Positions 17,030-25,239 of a stretch of 64,000 nucleotides of DNA are shown piece after piece. Numbering within the stretch: the first letter of the stretch is position 1; every line of letters starts with the position of its first letter. Under the pieces are notes generated by a model. That model saw only the letters and a program-made list of their open reading frames with translations. It did no database searches and was not told the DNA's origin. Both the position numbers and the translations under genes were made by a program. This DNA comes from Nitrospira defluvii (GTDB lineage Bacteria > Nitrospirota > Nitrospiria > Nitrospirales > Nitrospiraceae): contig NZ_CAJNBJ010000019.1 in assembly GCF_905220995.1 (NCBI RefSeq), positions 1 through 64,000 of the forward strand. Direction: 5' to 3'.

Positions 17030-18238
17030 CTACTCGATCACGCTGAACTCATAACGGGAACCGCTCAACGCCGACAGCACCTCCGACGCATGTTCGCGAC
17101 CGCGCGTTTCCATCGTCACGTCGAGTGCCGCCTCGTTCAGCCCGACCCCATAATGTGCCCGGTTGTAGGATGTCTCCACGATGTTCGCACTGACCTTGGC
17201 GATAACGGAGGTCAACCCCTCCAAGGAGCCGGGATAGTCTGGCAGGCGCACGCGCAAACGCAACCGTCTCCCGTCCCGGACCATGCCGCGTTCGATGATC
17301 CGGGCCAGCAAATTCACATCCAGATTGCCGCCGGATACGAGCACCGCAATATTCTTTCCCTGGTGTCCCGTCTTGGCTTGTAGCAGGGCCGCCAGCGCCA
17401 CGGCTCCGGCCCCCTCCGCCACTGTCTTTTCCCCTTCGAGCAGCGTGAGGATGGCCGCGGCGATTTCATCCTCCTCCACCGTCACGAGCTGATCGACGTA
17501 TTGCTGCACCAGCGGCACGGTGCGCACGCCGGCTGTGCGCACCGCGATCCCGTCCGCCAACGTCGGGCCTGCAGAGACTTCTACCGGGGTCCCGTGGCCC
17601 AGCGCGGCACTCATCGACGGCAGGCGCGCGGTCTGCACACCCACGACCTCCACCGCCGATGCCCCTTCTTTCACCGCGCACCCGAGACCACCGATCAACC
17701 CGCCGCCCCCGACCGGCACAACGATGACGTCCAAGGTCGGGTTCTGGCGCAGCAATTCCAGGCCGAGCGTCCCCTGCCCGGCAATGACCTCATCGTCGTC
17801 GAATGGATGGATAAACGTGGCCTGCCGCTCCCGACTCCTGTCCATCGCCGCCCGGCAGGCCTCATCATAATTGTCGCCGTACAAGACGACGTCTGCGCCG
17901 TGATTGCGCGTCGCGGAGAGTTTCACCAACGGGGTCGAACGCGGCATCCAGATCTGGACAGGAATACCCCGTTGCGTCGCATGATAGGCGACTCCCTGCG
18001 CATGGTTTCCGGCCGAGGCCGCAATCACGCCGCGACGGCGCTCCTCCTCGGTCATGGTGAGAATGCGATTGAGGGCGCCCCGCTCCTTAAAAGACCCGGT
18101 CATTTGAAGGTTTTCCAGCTTGAGGAAAATCGTATTGCCCGTGAGCCGCGACAAGGTCCTCGAATGCACCAACGGGGATTCATAGATCGACGGTCCGATG
18201 CGCGCGGCTGCCGCTTCGATCGCCTGCAGAGTCACCAT
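17030..18238 (-). CDS. ilvA: Threonine ammonia-lyase with C-terminal ACT domain
   Basis: A 402-residue PLP enzyme that deaminates threonine to 2-oxobutanoate, the first step toward isoleucine (a catabolic TdcB-like role is the alternative). The PLP lysine is in MTGSFKERGALNRI near residue 55; SAGNHAQG and the phosphate-binding PVGGGGLIGG near residue 180 follow. The C-terminal 70 residues (RLRVRLPDYPGSLEGLTSVI onward) are a single ACT regulatory domain. AAGGAG lies upstream of 18238. The 5' region holds a leader peptide and a terminator hairpin, pointing to attenuation by branched-chain amino acids and so to the biosynthetic role. Confidence 0.9.
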   Translation of the reverse strand: MVTLQAIEAAAARIGPSIYESPLVHSRTLSRLTGNTIFLKLENLQMTGSFKERGALNRILTMTEEERRRGVIAASAGNHAQGVAYHATQRGIPVQIWMPRSTPLVKLSATRNHGADVVLYGDNYDEACRAAMDRSRERQATFIHPFDDDEVIAGQGTLGLELLRQNPTLDVIVVPVGGGGLIGGLGCAVKEGASAVEVVGVQTARLPSMSAALGHGTPVEVSAGPTLADGIAVRTAGVRTVPLVQQYVDQLVTVEEDEIAAAILTLLEGEKTVAEGAGAVALAALLQAKTGHQGKNIAVLVSGGNLDVNLLARIIERGMVRDGRRLRLRVRLPDYPGSLEGLTSVIAKVSANIVETSYNRAHYGVGLNEAALDVTMETRGREHASEVLSALSGSRYEFSVIE

Positions 18239-18269
18239 GCGAGATCTCCTTCCGGTCTGCGAGTGTCGC

Positions 18270-18313
18270 TCACACAACACAAAGCCCCTGACGGGGTTCA
18301 ATCCGCCAGGGGC
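18270..18313 (-). terminator. Attenuator hairpin upstream of ilvA
   Basis: On the minus strand GCCCCTGGCGG (18313-18303) pairs with CCGTCAGGGGC (18294-18284) in an 11-bp GC-rich stem with one G-U pair and an 8-base loop. TTTGTGTTGTGTG follows at once. It lies between the leader peptide and the ilvA start, about 30 bases before the latter. A competing pairing is possible: GGCCTCGCC in the last leader codons (18362-18354) with GGCAGAGGCC (18320-18311), which takes the first three bases of the terminator stem. This is consistent with classical attenuation. Confidence 0.7.
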
Positions 18314-18350
18314 CTCTGCCGCATAGATACGAGGTTCAATGCAGGAAGGC

Positions 18351-18419
18351 TCAGGCGAGGCCGACGATCATGATCGCCGCCGCCATGCTCATGCCAATGT
18401 CCTGCCTGTTGATGGTCAT
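18351..18419 (-). CDS. Candidate leader peptide controlling ilvA
   Basis: A 22-codon frame beginning MTINRQDIGMSM and ending AAAIMIVGLA before TGA. Six of 22 codons are Ile (4), Val (1) or Leu (1), clustered near the end, as in branched-chain amino acid leader peptides. It is followed after about 40 bases by an intrinsic-terminator-like hairpin and then ilvA. The Shine-Dalgarno is weak (GAG about 7 bases upstream). Its role is inferred: a ribosome stalling at Ile/Val codons would leave the antiterminator free to form, and smooth translation to the stop would favour the terminator. Confidence 0.6.
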   Translation of the reverse strand: MTINRQDIGMSMAAAIMIVGLA

Positions 18420-18553
18420 GTGCGCTCAAGAATGAAATGTGAAACTCACTGCAAGCCGGAGGATATACCAGGCACCTCGGGATGATCAAGCCGCCCACCA
18501 GCCTCTCATCACCCAGACACCATGGTGAGAAGGCCGGACACGGCAATGAGCCC

Positions 18554-18949
18554 CTATGCGAGAGCCGGGTCTGTCTCGGTCGGTTTGCGACGCCGCCTGG
18601 CAGCCACAAGCTGCGCACCAAGCAGACTCATTCCAAACGCCGCACCAAGCCAGGCGGGCCATCCCAATGACGTGAACCACCCGGAACTCGAAATCGTTGC
18701 GGGCCACAACCAGGCCACCCAGGGCAACGCCGACCCGACAAGCGACAACGCCGCGTGAATCGGAGGGAGCCGGAAGACCCAGGCGAGGAGCGCTCCTGAT
18801 AGGGCATAAGCGGGAAGAAACAACAGCAGAAGGAAAAAGACACCGTTGAACAGGGCCGCAAACGACAGAAAAAACCAGAACAGCCCCGCCAGAAACCCCA
18901 CGAAGATACCAACGCTCGTCCGCCTGCCTGTCTGGTGCGTTGTCTCCAT
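18554..18949 (-). CDS. Small integral membrane protein of unknown function
   Basis: A 131-residue protein with about four hydrophobic helices (SVGIFVGFLAGLFWFFLSFA, GVFFLLLLFLPAYALSGALL, HAALSLVGSALPWVAWLWPA, and a last one around WLGAAFGMSLLGAQLVA) and a basic tail ARRRRK. No family recognised. It lies 54 bases upstream of the 19004-19909 gene's end, on the same strand. Confidence 0.6.
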   Translation of the reverse strand: METTHQTGRRTSVGIFVGFLAGLFWFFLSFAALFNGVFFLLLLFLPAYALSGALLAWVFRLPPIHAALSLVGSALPWVAWLWPATISSSGWFTSLGWPAWLGAAFGMSLLGAQLVAARRRRKPTETDPALA

Positions 18950-19003
18950 AGTCCCAGTGTAGCCTGGGACAGCGAGGGCACCAAGGAGTTTCGCGTTCGG
19001 CAG

Positions 19004-19909
19004 CTATTTCCCCGGGGTCGGAGCCTGGGCCGCATGTTCAGCCCGTGCCTTCGACGCCTCGATCTCCGGCAGCGGCCGCCCGACCAGCCCTTGGAGGTAG
19101 GCCTTATCCACCGCTTCGAACAGGGTGTGCCGCGCAGCCCCATCCGGTCCCTCGACGGCCACCACCACATTGTGTACGGCGAGGCCGCCGCTACGGCGGG
19201 CGCTCGGCGCGCCGAATGTCGCCACTGTGGCGCTGGACTCCGGGAATCGTTCCACATTCATGGCCAGACGAACAACGAGTTCCTGAGGGTAGGATTCCAA
19301 GCGCTTGGCTTGCGCACGCAGCACGTCGGTGCGGGATTTCACCGCTGCGACATGGTCGGTGACGACCTTCTTCGCCGCGTCCTCCAGTTTCTTTCCCTCG
19401 ACCATCGCACGATCCACCTGAGCCTGTTGCTCGGACGTGAAGGGAGGATCCTTCCGGCTGCGACGTGGCGCAGCGTCGTAGGCGGCCTTCATCTGGGCAA
19501 GCAACTGCTTGTACTCGGCATCTTTATCCGGCGGCAACTTTTCCGCATCCTCAATTTGTTTCTCGATGCCCTTGCGTTCGGCATACAGACGGTCGGCTTC
19601 CGCTTTGGGAAACTTGTACAGATATCCTCCGCCCACACTCACGGTAAACGCCCCCACCTGATCAGCCTGACAAAATGAGAGGCGCGTTGGCCGGGAGAAA
19701 TCATATGGTCCACCGCGACGCTCGCTGTTCGGGATGGGTGACGGTAACGCAGCGGCCAAGGCTGCCTCCGCACGAGCCGCGAATGCCAATTCCCCCGGCG
19801 TGGCGTTTCGCACACCGTCCACACAATCCGCTCGCGCCGCATCCGGCATTCCACTCAACACCGAGATGACCATCAGGGCAAGGGCACAACCAGCACATAT
19901 CGTCCGCAT
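19004..19909 (-). CDS. Exported protein with central coiled coil, unknown function
   Basis: A 301-residue protein with a signal peptide (MRTICAGCALALMVISVLSG, cleavage near AARA). A beta segment (VGAFTVSVGGGYLYKFPKAE) is followed by a charged helical region rich in Lys, Glu and Gln (about residues 100-200, likely coiled coil). A C-terminal beta-rich part (GGLAVHNVVVAVEGPDGAAR) and a disordered Ala/Pro tail complete it. No known domain recognised. It is divergent from the histidine kinase gene, with 157 bases between them. Confidence 0.65.
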   Translation of the reverse strand: MRTICAGCALALMVISVLSGMPDAARADCVDGVRNATPGELAFAARAEAALAAALPSPIPNSERRGGPYDFSRPTRLSFCQADQVGAFTVSVGGGYLYKFPKAEADRLYAERKGIEKQIEDAEKLPPDKDAEYKQLLAQMKAAYDAAPRRSRKDPPFTSEQQAQVDRAMVEGKKLEDAAKKVVTDHVAAVKSRTDVLRAQAKRLESYPQELVVRLAMNVERFPESSATVATFGAPSARRSGGLAVHNVVVAVEGPDGAARHTLFEAVDKAYLQGLVGRPLPEIEASKARAEHAAQAPTPGK

Positions 19910-20066
19910 CGCAGTCCTCCACTGTGAGCGCCAACAGCAGCAGCCGGCGCAGATCCGGCCAGGCCGACCGGAAGTATAGGGGATGCACCAACGAAGTCAA
20001 GACAACGGCTCGCGTGAGCAGGGACGTCTTGAACGATGGTAGCGGTTTTACTAAGATCTCCCCATC

Positions 20067-21290
20067 ATGCCGCTCTCCTCCCCTCCCCCACATGACAATC
20101 CCCAGGTGCAATTGCTCCGTCGCGAGCTGAGCAACGAGTTGATGGCCCGTCGGCAAGCAGAGACGGACATCGATCGTTTCTTCGACCTGTCGTTGGACAT
20201 GCTCTGCATTGCCAACACCGAGGGCTATTTCATCCGGCTGAGTCCCGCCTTCAGCCGCACCTTAGGCTGGAGCCTCGAGGAATTGATGAGCCGACCGTTC
20301 CTCGATTTCGTCCATCCCGATGATCGAGCGAGCACGCTGCTCGAAGTCGAGCGCCAGATCGGCAGGGGCGAACCGGTCCTGGAATTTCAGAACCGTTATC
20401 AGCACCAGAACGGCTCCTGGCGGTTGCTGTCGTGGAAATCCTCGCCGCATACGGATGGAAGTCTGTACGCCATCGCGCGCGACGTCACCGACCGTGAGCA
20501 GGCCGCGCAGGCATTGCGACGATCTCACGAGGAGTTGGAGCATCGCGTGCAGGAGCGCACGGCAGAACTCCAGCAGCGCAATCGCGATTTGGAAACCCTG
20601 TTGTATGTCAGCTCGCACGATTTGCGTGAACCTCTGCGATCGATCTCCAACTTCTCCCAATTGGTCCGCGAGCGGTATGGAGACCGCCTCGATGCGAAGG
20701 GGATCGATTACATCGATCGCGTCATTCGGGCTGCGCAGCGGATGGATCAGCTGATGGAGGATCTGCTTACGTTGTCCAGGGCGCAACGTTTAGAGATGCC
20801 TTATGAAGAAGTCCGCGGCGACGACTTGGTCCGGGCGGCCTTGACTCAACTGGATGAGACGATTCGGCGGACGGGCGCGCACGTCCGCGTGGCCGCCGAA
20901 TTTCCCTCGTTTCGTGTCAACAAAACCTGGGTCACGCAAGCGCTGTACAATCTGATCGCCAACGCGCTCAAATTTCATCAGCCTGGAGCGGTCCCTGAAA
21001 TCGACTTGGCTCCCTACTGGCTGATGGAGGACGCAACCCCCAAGGTAGGTCTGGTCGTCCGCGACCGTGGAACCGGGATTCACCCGGACCACGCCCAACG
21101 GATCTTCCAATTATTTCAACGGGCGGTGGGACGCGAGGTGAGCGGCACCGGCGCGGGGCTGGCCATCGTCCAGCAAGTTGCGCAACGGCACGGCGGACGA
21201 GCCTGGGTGCAACCGCGGGAAGGCGGCGGATCTGAATTTGTGCTGCTGTTCGGAAGCCAATCGATCATCGACCCCAGGCCTGCGACTTAG
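20067..21290 (+). CDS. PAS-domain sensor histidine kinase, soluble
   Basis: A 407-residue kinase without membrane helices. A PAS domain (about residues 33-150: DMLCIANTEGYFIRLSPAF and FLDFVHPDDRAS, with the PAC end RDVTDREQAAQAL) is followed by a short coiled coil and the HisKA domain. The phosphorylated His is in YVSSHDLREPLRSISNFSQL near residue 190. The ATPase domain has the N box LYNLIANALKFHQ, G1 VRDRGTGIHPDH and G2 GTGAGLAIVQQVAQRHGG. It resembles phytochrome-like/PAS kinases. No response regulator is adjacent, so it is an orphan; the signal is unknown. Confidence 0.9.
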   Translation: MPLSSPPPHDNPQVQLLRRELSNELMARRQAETDIDRFFDLSLDMLCIANTEGYFIRLSPAFSRTLGWSLEELMSRPFLDFVHPDDRASTLLEVERQIGRGEPVLEFQNRYQHQNGSWRLLSWKSSPHTDGSLYAIARDVTDREQAAQALRRSHEELEHRVQERTAELQQRNRDLETLLYVSSHDLREPLRSISNFSQLVRERYGDRLDAKGIDYIDRVIRAAQRMDQLMEDLLTLSRAQRLEMPYEEVRGDDLVRAALTQLDETIRRTGAHVRVAAEFPSFRVNKTWVTQALYNLIANALKFHQPGAVPEIDLAPYWLMEDATPKVGLVVRDRGTGIHPDHAQRIFQLFQRAVGREVSGTGAGLAIVQQVAQRHGGRAWVQPREGGGSEFVLLFGSQSIIDPRPAT

Positions 21291-21359
21291 CCCGCATGAT
21301 TCATGACGGTTCGTCGCGAAATTGCCGAGTCACGTGGCGAAACCGGCGCGCGGAGCCGA

Positions 21360-21480
21360 AAGGGCTCGACGCGTACTCGCGCAGTACGGTGAGGGGCCGA
21401 GGGGCGAGCCCGCCGGCCGAAGGCTCGTCGCAGCAGTAAATCGGCGAGTGCAGCAGAAGCGCTCATAAATCATGCGGGCT
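21360..21480. repeat. Dispersed intergenic repeat, copy A (diverged)
   Basis: The core at 21367-21393 (CGACGCGTACTCGCGCAGTACGG...) contains the small palindrome CGTAC...GTACG. It matches the core at 30574-30600 at 23 of 27 positions. Downstream it diverges into other GC-rich inverted sequence. It sits between the histidine kinase gene and a convergent small gene. Confidence 0.5.
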
Positions 21481-21484
21481 GGAT

Positions 21485-21790
21485 TCACCCCCGCCCTTCA
21501 ATCTCCTGACATCGCGTCCACGGATGTGACACAGCGCCCGCAACCGCACCCACCATGGCAAACGGCATCGCTACCACAAACAACGGCACCCCGATGCCAT
21601 ATCCAGCCCATTGCAAGACCACACTGCCGCGTTTCTGTCCGGCCGTAACCATCTGTTCTGCCGGATACAGCGGAAAGGTGCCATATTCGCTTCCCAAACT
21701 GGCACTCTCCCCGACGGTCCGGCATCGTGCCTCGCTGCCTGCCGGCACCAACACTGCCAGGCACAGACCGAACACGAATACTTTCGTCAT
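21485..21790 (-). CDS. Small exported/membrane protein of unknown function
   Basis: A 101-residue protein with a signal peptide (MTKVFVFGLCLAVLVPAGSE, cut near ARC) and a second hydrophobic segment (YGIGVPLFVVAMPFAMVGAV). Two Cys remain in the mature protein (RCRTVGES and TRCQEIEG). GGAGG precedes the ATG at 21790. No family recognised. Confidence 0.6.
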   Translation of the reverse strand: MTKVFVFGLCLAVLVPAGSEARCRTVGESASLGSEYGTFPLYPAEQMVTAGQKRGSVVLQWAGYGIGVPLFVVAMPFAMVGAVAGAVSHPWTRCQEIEGRG

Positions 21791-22147
21791 CTTTTCCTCC
21801 ACGAATCATCGAGCAGCGTGTTCCCTGCCTATCATCAGGACACCAGCACATCGCATGCCACTCCCCGTATCGATAAAGGCGACGCCGGCTCGTGGTGATT
21901 GCAGGCCAAGACGCGAATCCTTGTTGAATCACTTGCCCTTCTCACTTGAGAAAATGAGCGGTTTCGCTCGCCACGCACCGTGCGGAAACGACAGATCATC
22001 ATTCCGTCCGCATTGGACGTTTGCTGACGACTGCTCCATTGCATCCCGCAATCCGTAGCTTGAGCCTCTCTCACCAGTGGCGTAGAGTAACGACCAGAGT
22101 CGGGCTCCTCCCCTTCACCGCGTTCTGACCATGAAAAGGATCACGCC
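21791..22147. other. Intergenic stretch between divergent genes
   Basis: About 357 bases that should hold promoters for the small exported protein (minus) and the rhodanese (plus). No other gene or clear motif is supported. Confidence 0.35.
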
Positions 22148-22606
22148 ATGCATCGTCGGACCATCTTCGCCCTGATCGCTGGTGCCACTGTCTTGTTGCC
22201 GTTCTCGCCTGGAGCCTTCGCGGAAACCCCTCCCCCTGCCGTCATGCAAAAGGTTCACGCCGCGCAACAGCAGGTGAGCACGATCGGGATGGAAGACTAT
22301 CGGAAGGTTGTGGACAGTCCCGGCGAGGCCCTCATCATCGATGTGCGCGAACCGCACGAATATGCTGCTGGTCACGTGCCCGGCGCCGTGAACATTCCCC
22401 GAGGCGTACTCGAATTCAAGATTTGGTCACATGTCGGGTCGTCGGCCGCGCCGCAGACGGCGAAACGCCTCTACCTCCAGTGTCAAAACGGGAACCGTGC
22501 ATCCCTCGCGGCCCAATCCCTTTCGGAACTTGGATTCACGCAGACGACGGCCGTGCTCATGAACCTCGACGAGTGGCAAAAATCCGGGCAGCCGTTCGTC
22601 AAGTAA
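22148..22606 (+). CDS. Exported single-domain rhodanese
   Basis: A 152-residue protein with a signal peptide (MHRRTIFALIAGATVLLPFS, cleavage near AFA) and one rhodanese domain. Recognised segments are ALIIDVREPHEYAAGHVPGA and NIPRGVLEF, and the active-site loop LYLQCQNGNRASLAAQSLSE with the sulfur-carrying Cys near residue 112. It should transfer sulfane sulfur in the periplasm. GAAAAGG lies upstream. Confidence 0.88.
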   Translation: MHRRTIFALIAGATVLLPFSPGAFAETPPPAVMQKVHAAQQQVSTIGMEDYRKVVDSPGEALIIDVREPHEYAAGHVPGAVNIPRGVLEFKIWSHVGSSAAPQTAKRLYLQCQNGNRASLAAQSLSELGFTQTTAVLMNLDEWQKSGQPFVK

Positions 22607-22674
22607 CGGTCGGCCTGACGAGCACACACCGACCTGGCGTATCAGATGCGGCGACCTGCCGCCCAGGCCTCCGG

Positions 22675-23439
22675 TTAGCCCTCCCGCCAGGACGACTGAC
22701 CGAACGCTCGCACGGCCAGATACGCCACGTTCCGTTTCCAGTAGGAAATGTTCGATCTCGTCATCAATTCCAGAAAGAGATCATCGGCATCTTTCCGCTC
22801 GAATCTTCTACCGGCCGGCTCGACCTCACCGTGGGGCAATACCACCAGGCCCCCGCATCGATAGATGACATCGTGCATGATCGGCCCGATCAACGACAGG
22901 TCGTGAAACGCGATGATGACCCAGAAGAGACGAGGAATGCTGGCCAAATCACTCCTGAACCCACGCTTGGCCGTGATGCTCCACCCATCCAACGCGGCAT
23001 AGCGACAATCTTCCAAGAGAATCCAATCGGGCTCCTCGTAGGTGACCGCCGGTTGAGGCAACGCCGATCGCAGCGGTGCTGCAGCTGGCGGCGTTGATCG
23101 TGCGATCGCACGCCTGACCTGCCCCTGCACGTCGGCCGCCGAGATGTTTCGATCGGCCTCACCGAGATCGAAGGAATAGGTGTTCGTCATTGTCGCCACC
23201 AGAGTCTTGTTGTCCGACAGTGAAGGCGAATGACCTGTCGAGGATGGCGCAGCGGGAACCGGGCGTTCGATCACCTTTTCACGACTCACCAGCAAGGCCA
23301 GCGTACGGCCCCCGTCGTTCAGATTGAGCGTGACCGTCTTGCCCTGTGTAATCTGCTCCTCGATTGTTGCGAACTGGGCGATGAGTTCCGTCAGATAGCT
23401 GTTGGCATGAGTGAATTGCACATGGACCATGTCAGGCAT
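22675..23439 (-). CDS. DUF1353-type protein with extra N-terminal region
   Basis: A 254-residue protein. The C-terminal 130 residues match the phage-associated DUF1353 type: WSITAKRGFRSDLASIPRLF, IGPIMHDVIYRCGG and FLELMTRSNISYWKRNVAYL. The first 110 residues (MPDMVHVQFTHANSYLTELI onward) are unrelated and not recognised. AAGGAG precedes the start at 23439. DUF1353 proteins occur in phage and in isolated chromosomal loci; function is unknown. No other phage genes adjoin it. Confidence 0.75.
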   Translation of the reverse strand: MPDMVHVQFTHANSYLTELIAQFATIEEQITQGKTVTLNLNDGGRTLALLVSREKVIERPVPAAPSSTGHSPSLSDNKTLVATMTNTYSFDLGEADRNISAADVQGQVRRAIARSTPPAAAPLRSALPQPAVTYEEPDWILLEDCRYAALDGWSITAKRGFRSDLASIPRLFWVIIAFHDLSLIGPIMHDVIYRCGGLVVLPHGEVEPAGRRFERKDADDLFLELMTRSNISYWKRNVAYLAVRAFGQSSWREG

Positions 23440-23914
23440 GGCGATCTCCTTGGATGTGGCCGGGGAAGCGGAGCCCGCATCATGCCTCACTGACGCCTGA
23501 TCCTCAAGCCGTTACCCTGCCGATTCGACAGCCGACGAAACGGTAGGGCGTATATTCCCCCGCTTTACCCCGCACCTGCTCCTCACACCTCATACACTGG
23601 TCCTGAGAGACAGGACGTGCGCCATTCACACGAACGAAGGGGACAAGCGCCAACACCAGTCGATGGAGGTGTGACGATAGATGGAACAGGGCGCTCAAGC
23701 AGCTTGAAGCCGCGATGGGAACGCGACCGCGTGGAGAGAGGAACGATGAGGCGGGATGTGAGGAACGGTTGTGTCGCCGGAGACAAACGACTCAGCGGGT
23801 AGAAACAGCGTACAGGCCGCCTTCGCCATGGACGCGAACGCGGCCCGCAGAGGCACGGTGACTCCGGCGCCCACAGCCGGGCCGCCGGCGCGACCCTGTT
23901 TTGCTGAGCGCAGC
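23440..23914. other. Intergenic stretch with no recognised gene
   Basis: About 475 bases between two minus-strand genes. Several short frames exist on both strands, none with a ribosome-binding site or a protein-like pattern. Confidence 0.4.
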
Positions 23915-24193
23915 CTATGGCGTGGCGATGATCGGAATTTCCCGCGCAGACTCATCCCGGAATTGTTGCATTTTTCGGTGAACCGCATCGAGGATTTCGG
24001 GATTGTGCCGGCATTCCTCACTGCAGGTTTCTCCCACATGCAGAATGGAACATTCCTCCCGCACCGTGACCTTGCCTTGCACGCCATTCATCTCAAACTG
24101 CACCTTCACCGGCTCATTGTGCAAGGGACAGGTCGTATCGGTCACGATCACGTCTTTGACGGTATTCGGATGTTTTGCAAACAGGTCGGCCAT
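23915..24193 (-). CDS. Small Cys/His-containing protein of unknown function
   Basis: A 92-residue soluble protein, MADLFAKHPNTVKDVIVTDT onward. Four Cys (in TTCPLH, REECSILH and ETCSEECRHNP) with nearby His could bind a metal. AAGGAG lies upstream of the ATG at 24193. No family recognised. Confidence 0.65.
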   Translation of the reverse strand: MADLFAKHPNTVKDVIVTDTTCPLHNEPVKVQFEMNGVQGKVTVREECSILHVGETCSEECRHNPEILDAVHRKMQQFRDESAREIPIIATP

Positions 24194-24453
24194 ACGCACT
24201 CCTTACTGTGTAACGGATAATTGGTAAGACACACGCTTCACCATCACTCTAGCAGGAAGGGCGGTAGGCACAAGTTTCTCTCGCATTTGTACCATGAGGC
24301 CTTTTCCTACGTGAACGCATCGAGCACCACCGACGCAACATCCGTCACTCATATTTCCAACCTTTACTCACGCACAGGCGCGACCTGAGGTATGCTCGCG
24401 GTACGGAGAAAATCGGCGAGCCACGACCATTCCCTCAACAAGGAGAATGTCCC

Positions 24454-24642
24454 ATGCGATTTGTCAAAGTGAAGGACGAAGAACGTGCAGGTGAGGTCGC
24501 GATCAATCTCGATCTGGTTCGGGAAGCACATTATGGCGGAGGCCTGCTGCATCTGTATTTCGAGCGCAGTTCCGCATCGCAGGACGACGTGACGTTCACC
24601 GGAGAAAACGCTCAAAAGATTTGGGCCGCCATGGGCTCCTGA
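24454..24642 (+). CDS. Small hypothetical protein (62 residues)
   Basis: MRFVKVKDEERAGEVAINLD onward: an acidic, beta-hairpin-like small protein ending TGENAQKIWAAMGS. AAGGAG lies 9 bases upstream. It looks like a short single-domain protein that reads out a local parameter (LHLYFERSSAS in the middle), but no family is recognised. Confidence 0.6.
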   Translation: MRFVKVKDEERAGEVAINLDLVREAHYGGGLLHLYFERSSASQDDVTFTGENAQKIWAAMGS

Positions 24643-24954
24643 CCACTCACCCTGCCGAACCCTTCATCCGACTGAACATGCAGGCTGGCCTGTTCCCGCC
24701 TACCTGCCCATCTTCCCGGCTCAGGCCATCCTTGCCGGACACGACGGCGCGAAAGACTTGTCTACGTACCCTCGGAGATCCCTTCACGCGCTGCAGCGGT
24801 GCCAGCGGTGCGGACCCGACCGCAATCAACACTCACCCGCATGATGAGGACGCATGAGGCTTGTCGTTTTTGGCGAGAAGTTGTATGGTGCGCTCATCTC
24901 ATCACAACGTGCTTCGCAACGAGCACGGCCACTACAACACAAAGGAGGGCTTCA
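24643..24954. other. Intergenic stretch upstream of the small-protein/radical-SAM pair
   Basis: About 310 bases. A strong ribosome-binding site AAAGGAGG lies at its end (24941-24948). The promoter of the following pair should be here; no clear motif was identified. Confidence 0.35.
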
Positions 24955-25230
24955 ATGGCGAAACAACCCAGTGGGCGCGGGTCCGTAAAGTTGAGCGCAG
25001 CAGCAAGCACGATCAAGAAGCGGCTGAAGGGCGTCAAGGTGATCGACTGGCACGAAGTCGGCACGCCTCATCCGGAAGTGGTAATCGGAACGGTGCAGAC
25101 CGGCGTGGCGAACTTCAAGGCAAACTTGGGAACCTTGTCGAAATTGAAGGAGCTTCGGGACCTCCATATCCTGATCAACGGCACTCCGCGTCCGGACCTC
25201 GCACAAATCAAGTTCACGCTGCGGGGCTAA
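24955..25230 (+). CDS. Small Lys-rich protein paired with a radical SAM enzyme (candidate substrate)
   Basis: A 91-residue protein: a basic, Ser/Ala/Lys-rich N-terminus (MAKQPSGRGSVKLSAAASTI, then KKRLKGVKVIDWHE), then VVIGTVQTGVANFKANLGTL and a C-terminus LHILINGTPRPDLAQIKF. It has no Cys. AAAGGAGG precedes the ATG. The radical SAM gene starts 9 bases after its stop without its own good ribosome-binding site, so the two are probably coupled. It could be a peptide substrate or a recognition partner of the enzyme. No known precursor family was recognised. Confidence 0.6.
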   Translation: MAKQPSGRGSVKLSAAASTIKKRLKGVKVIDWHEVGTPHPEVVIGTVQTGVANFKANLGTLSKLKELRDLHILINGTPRPDLAQIKFTLRG

Positions 25231-25239
25231 TCACCTGCC

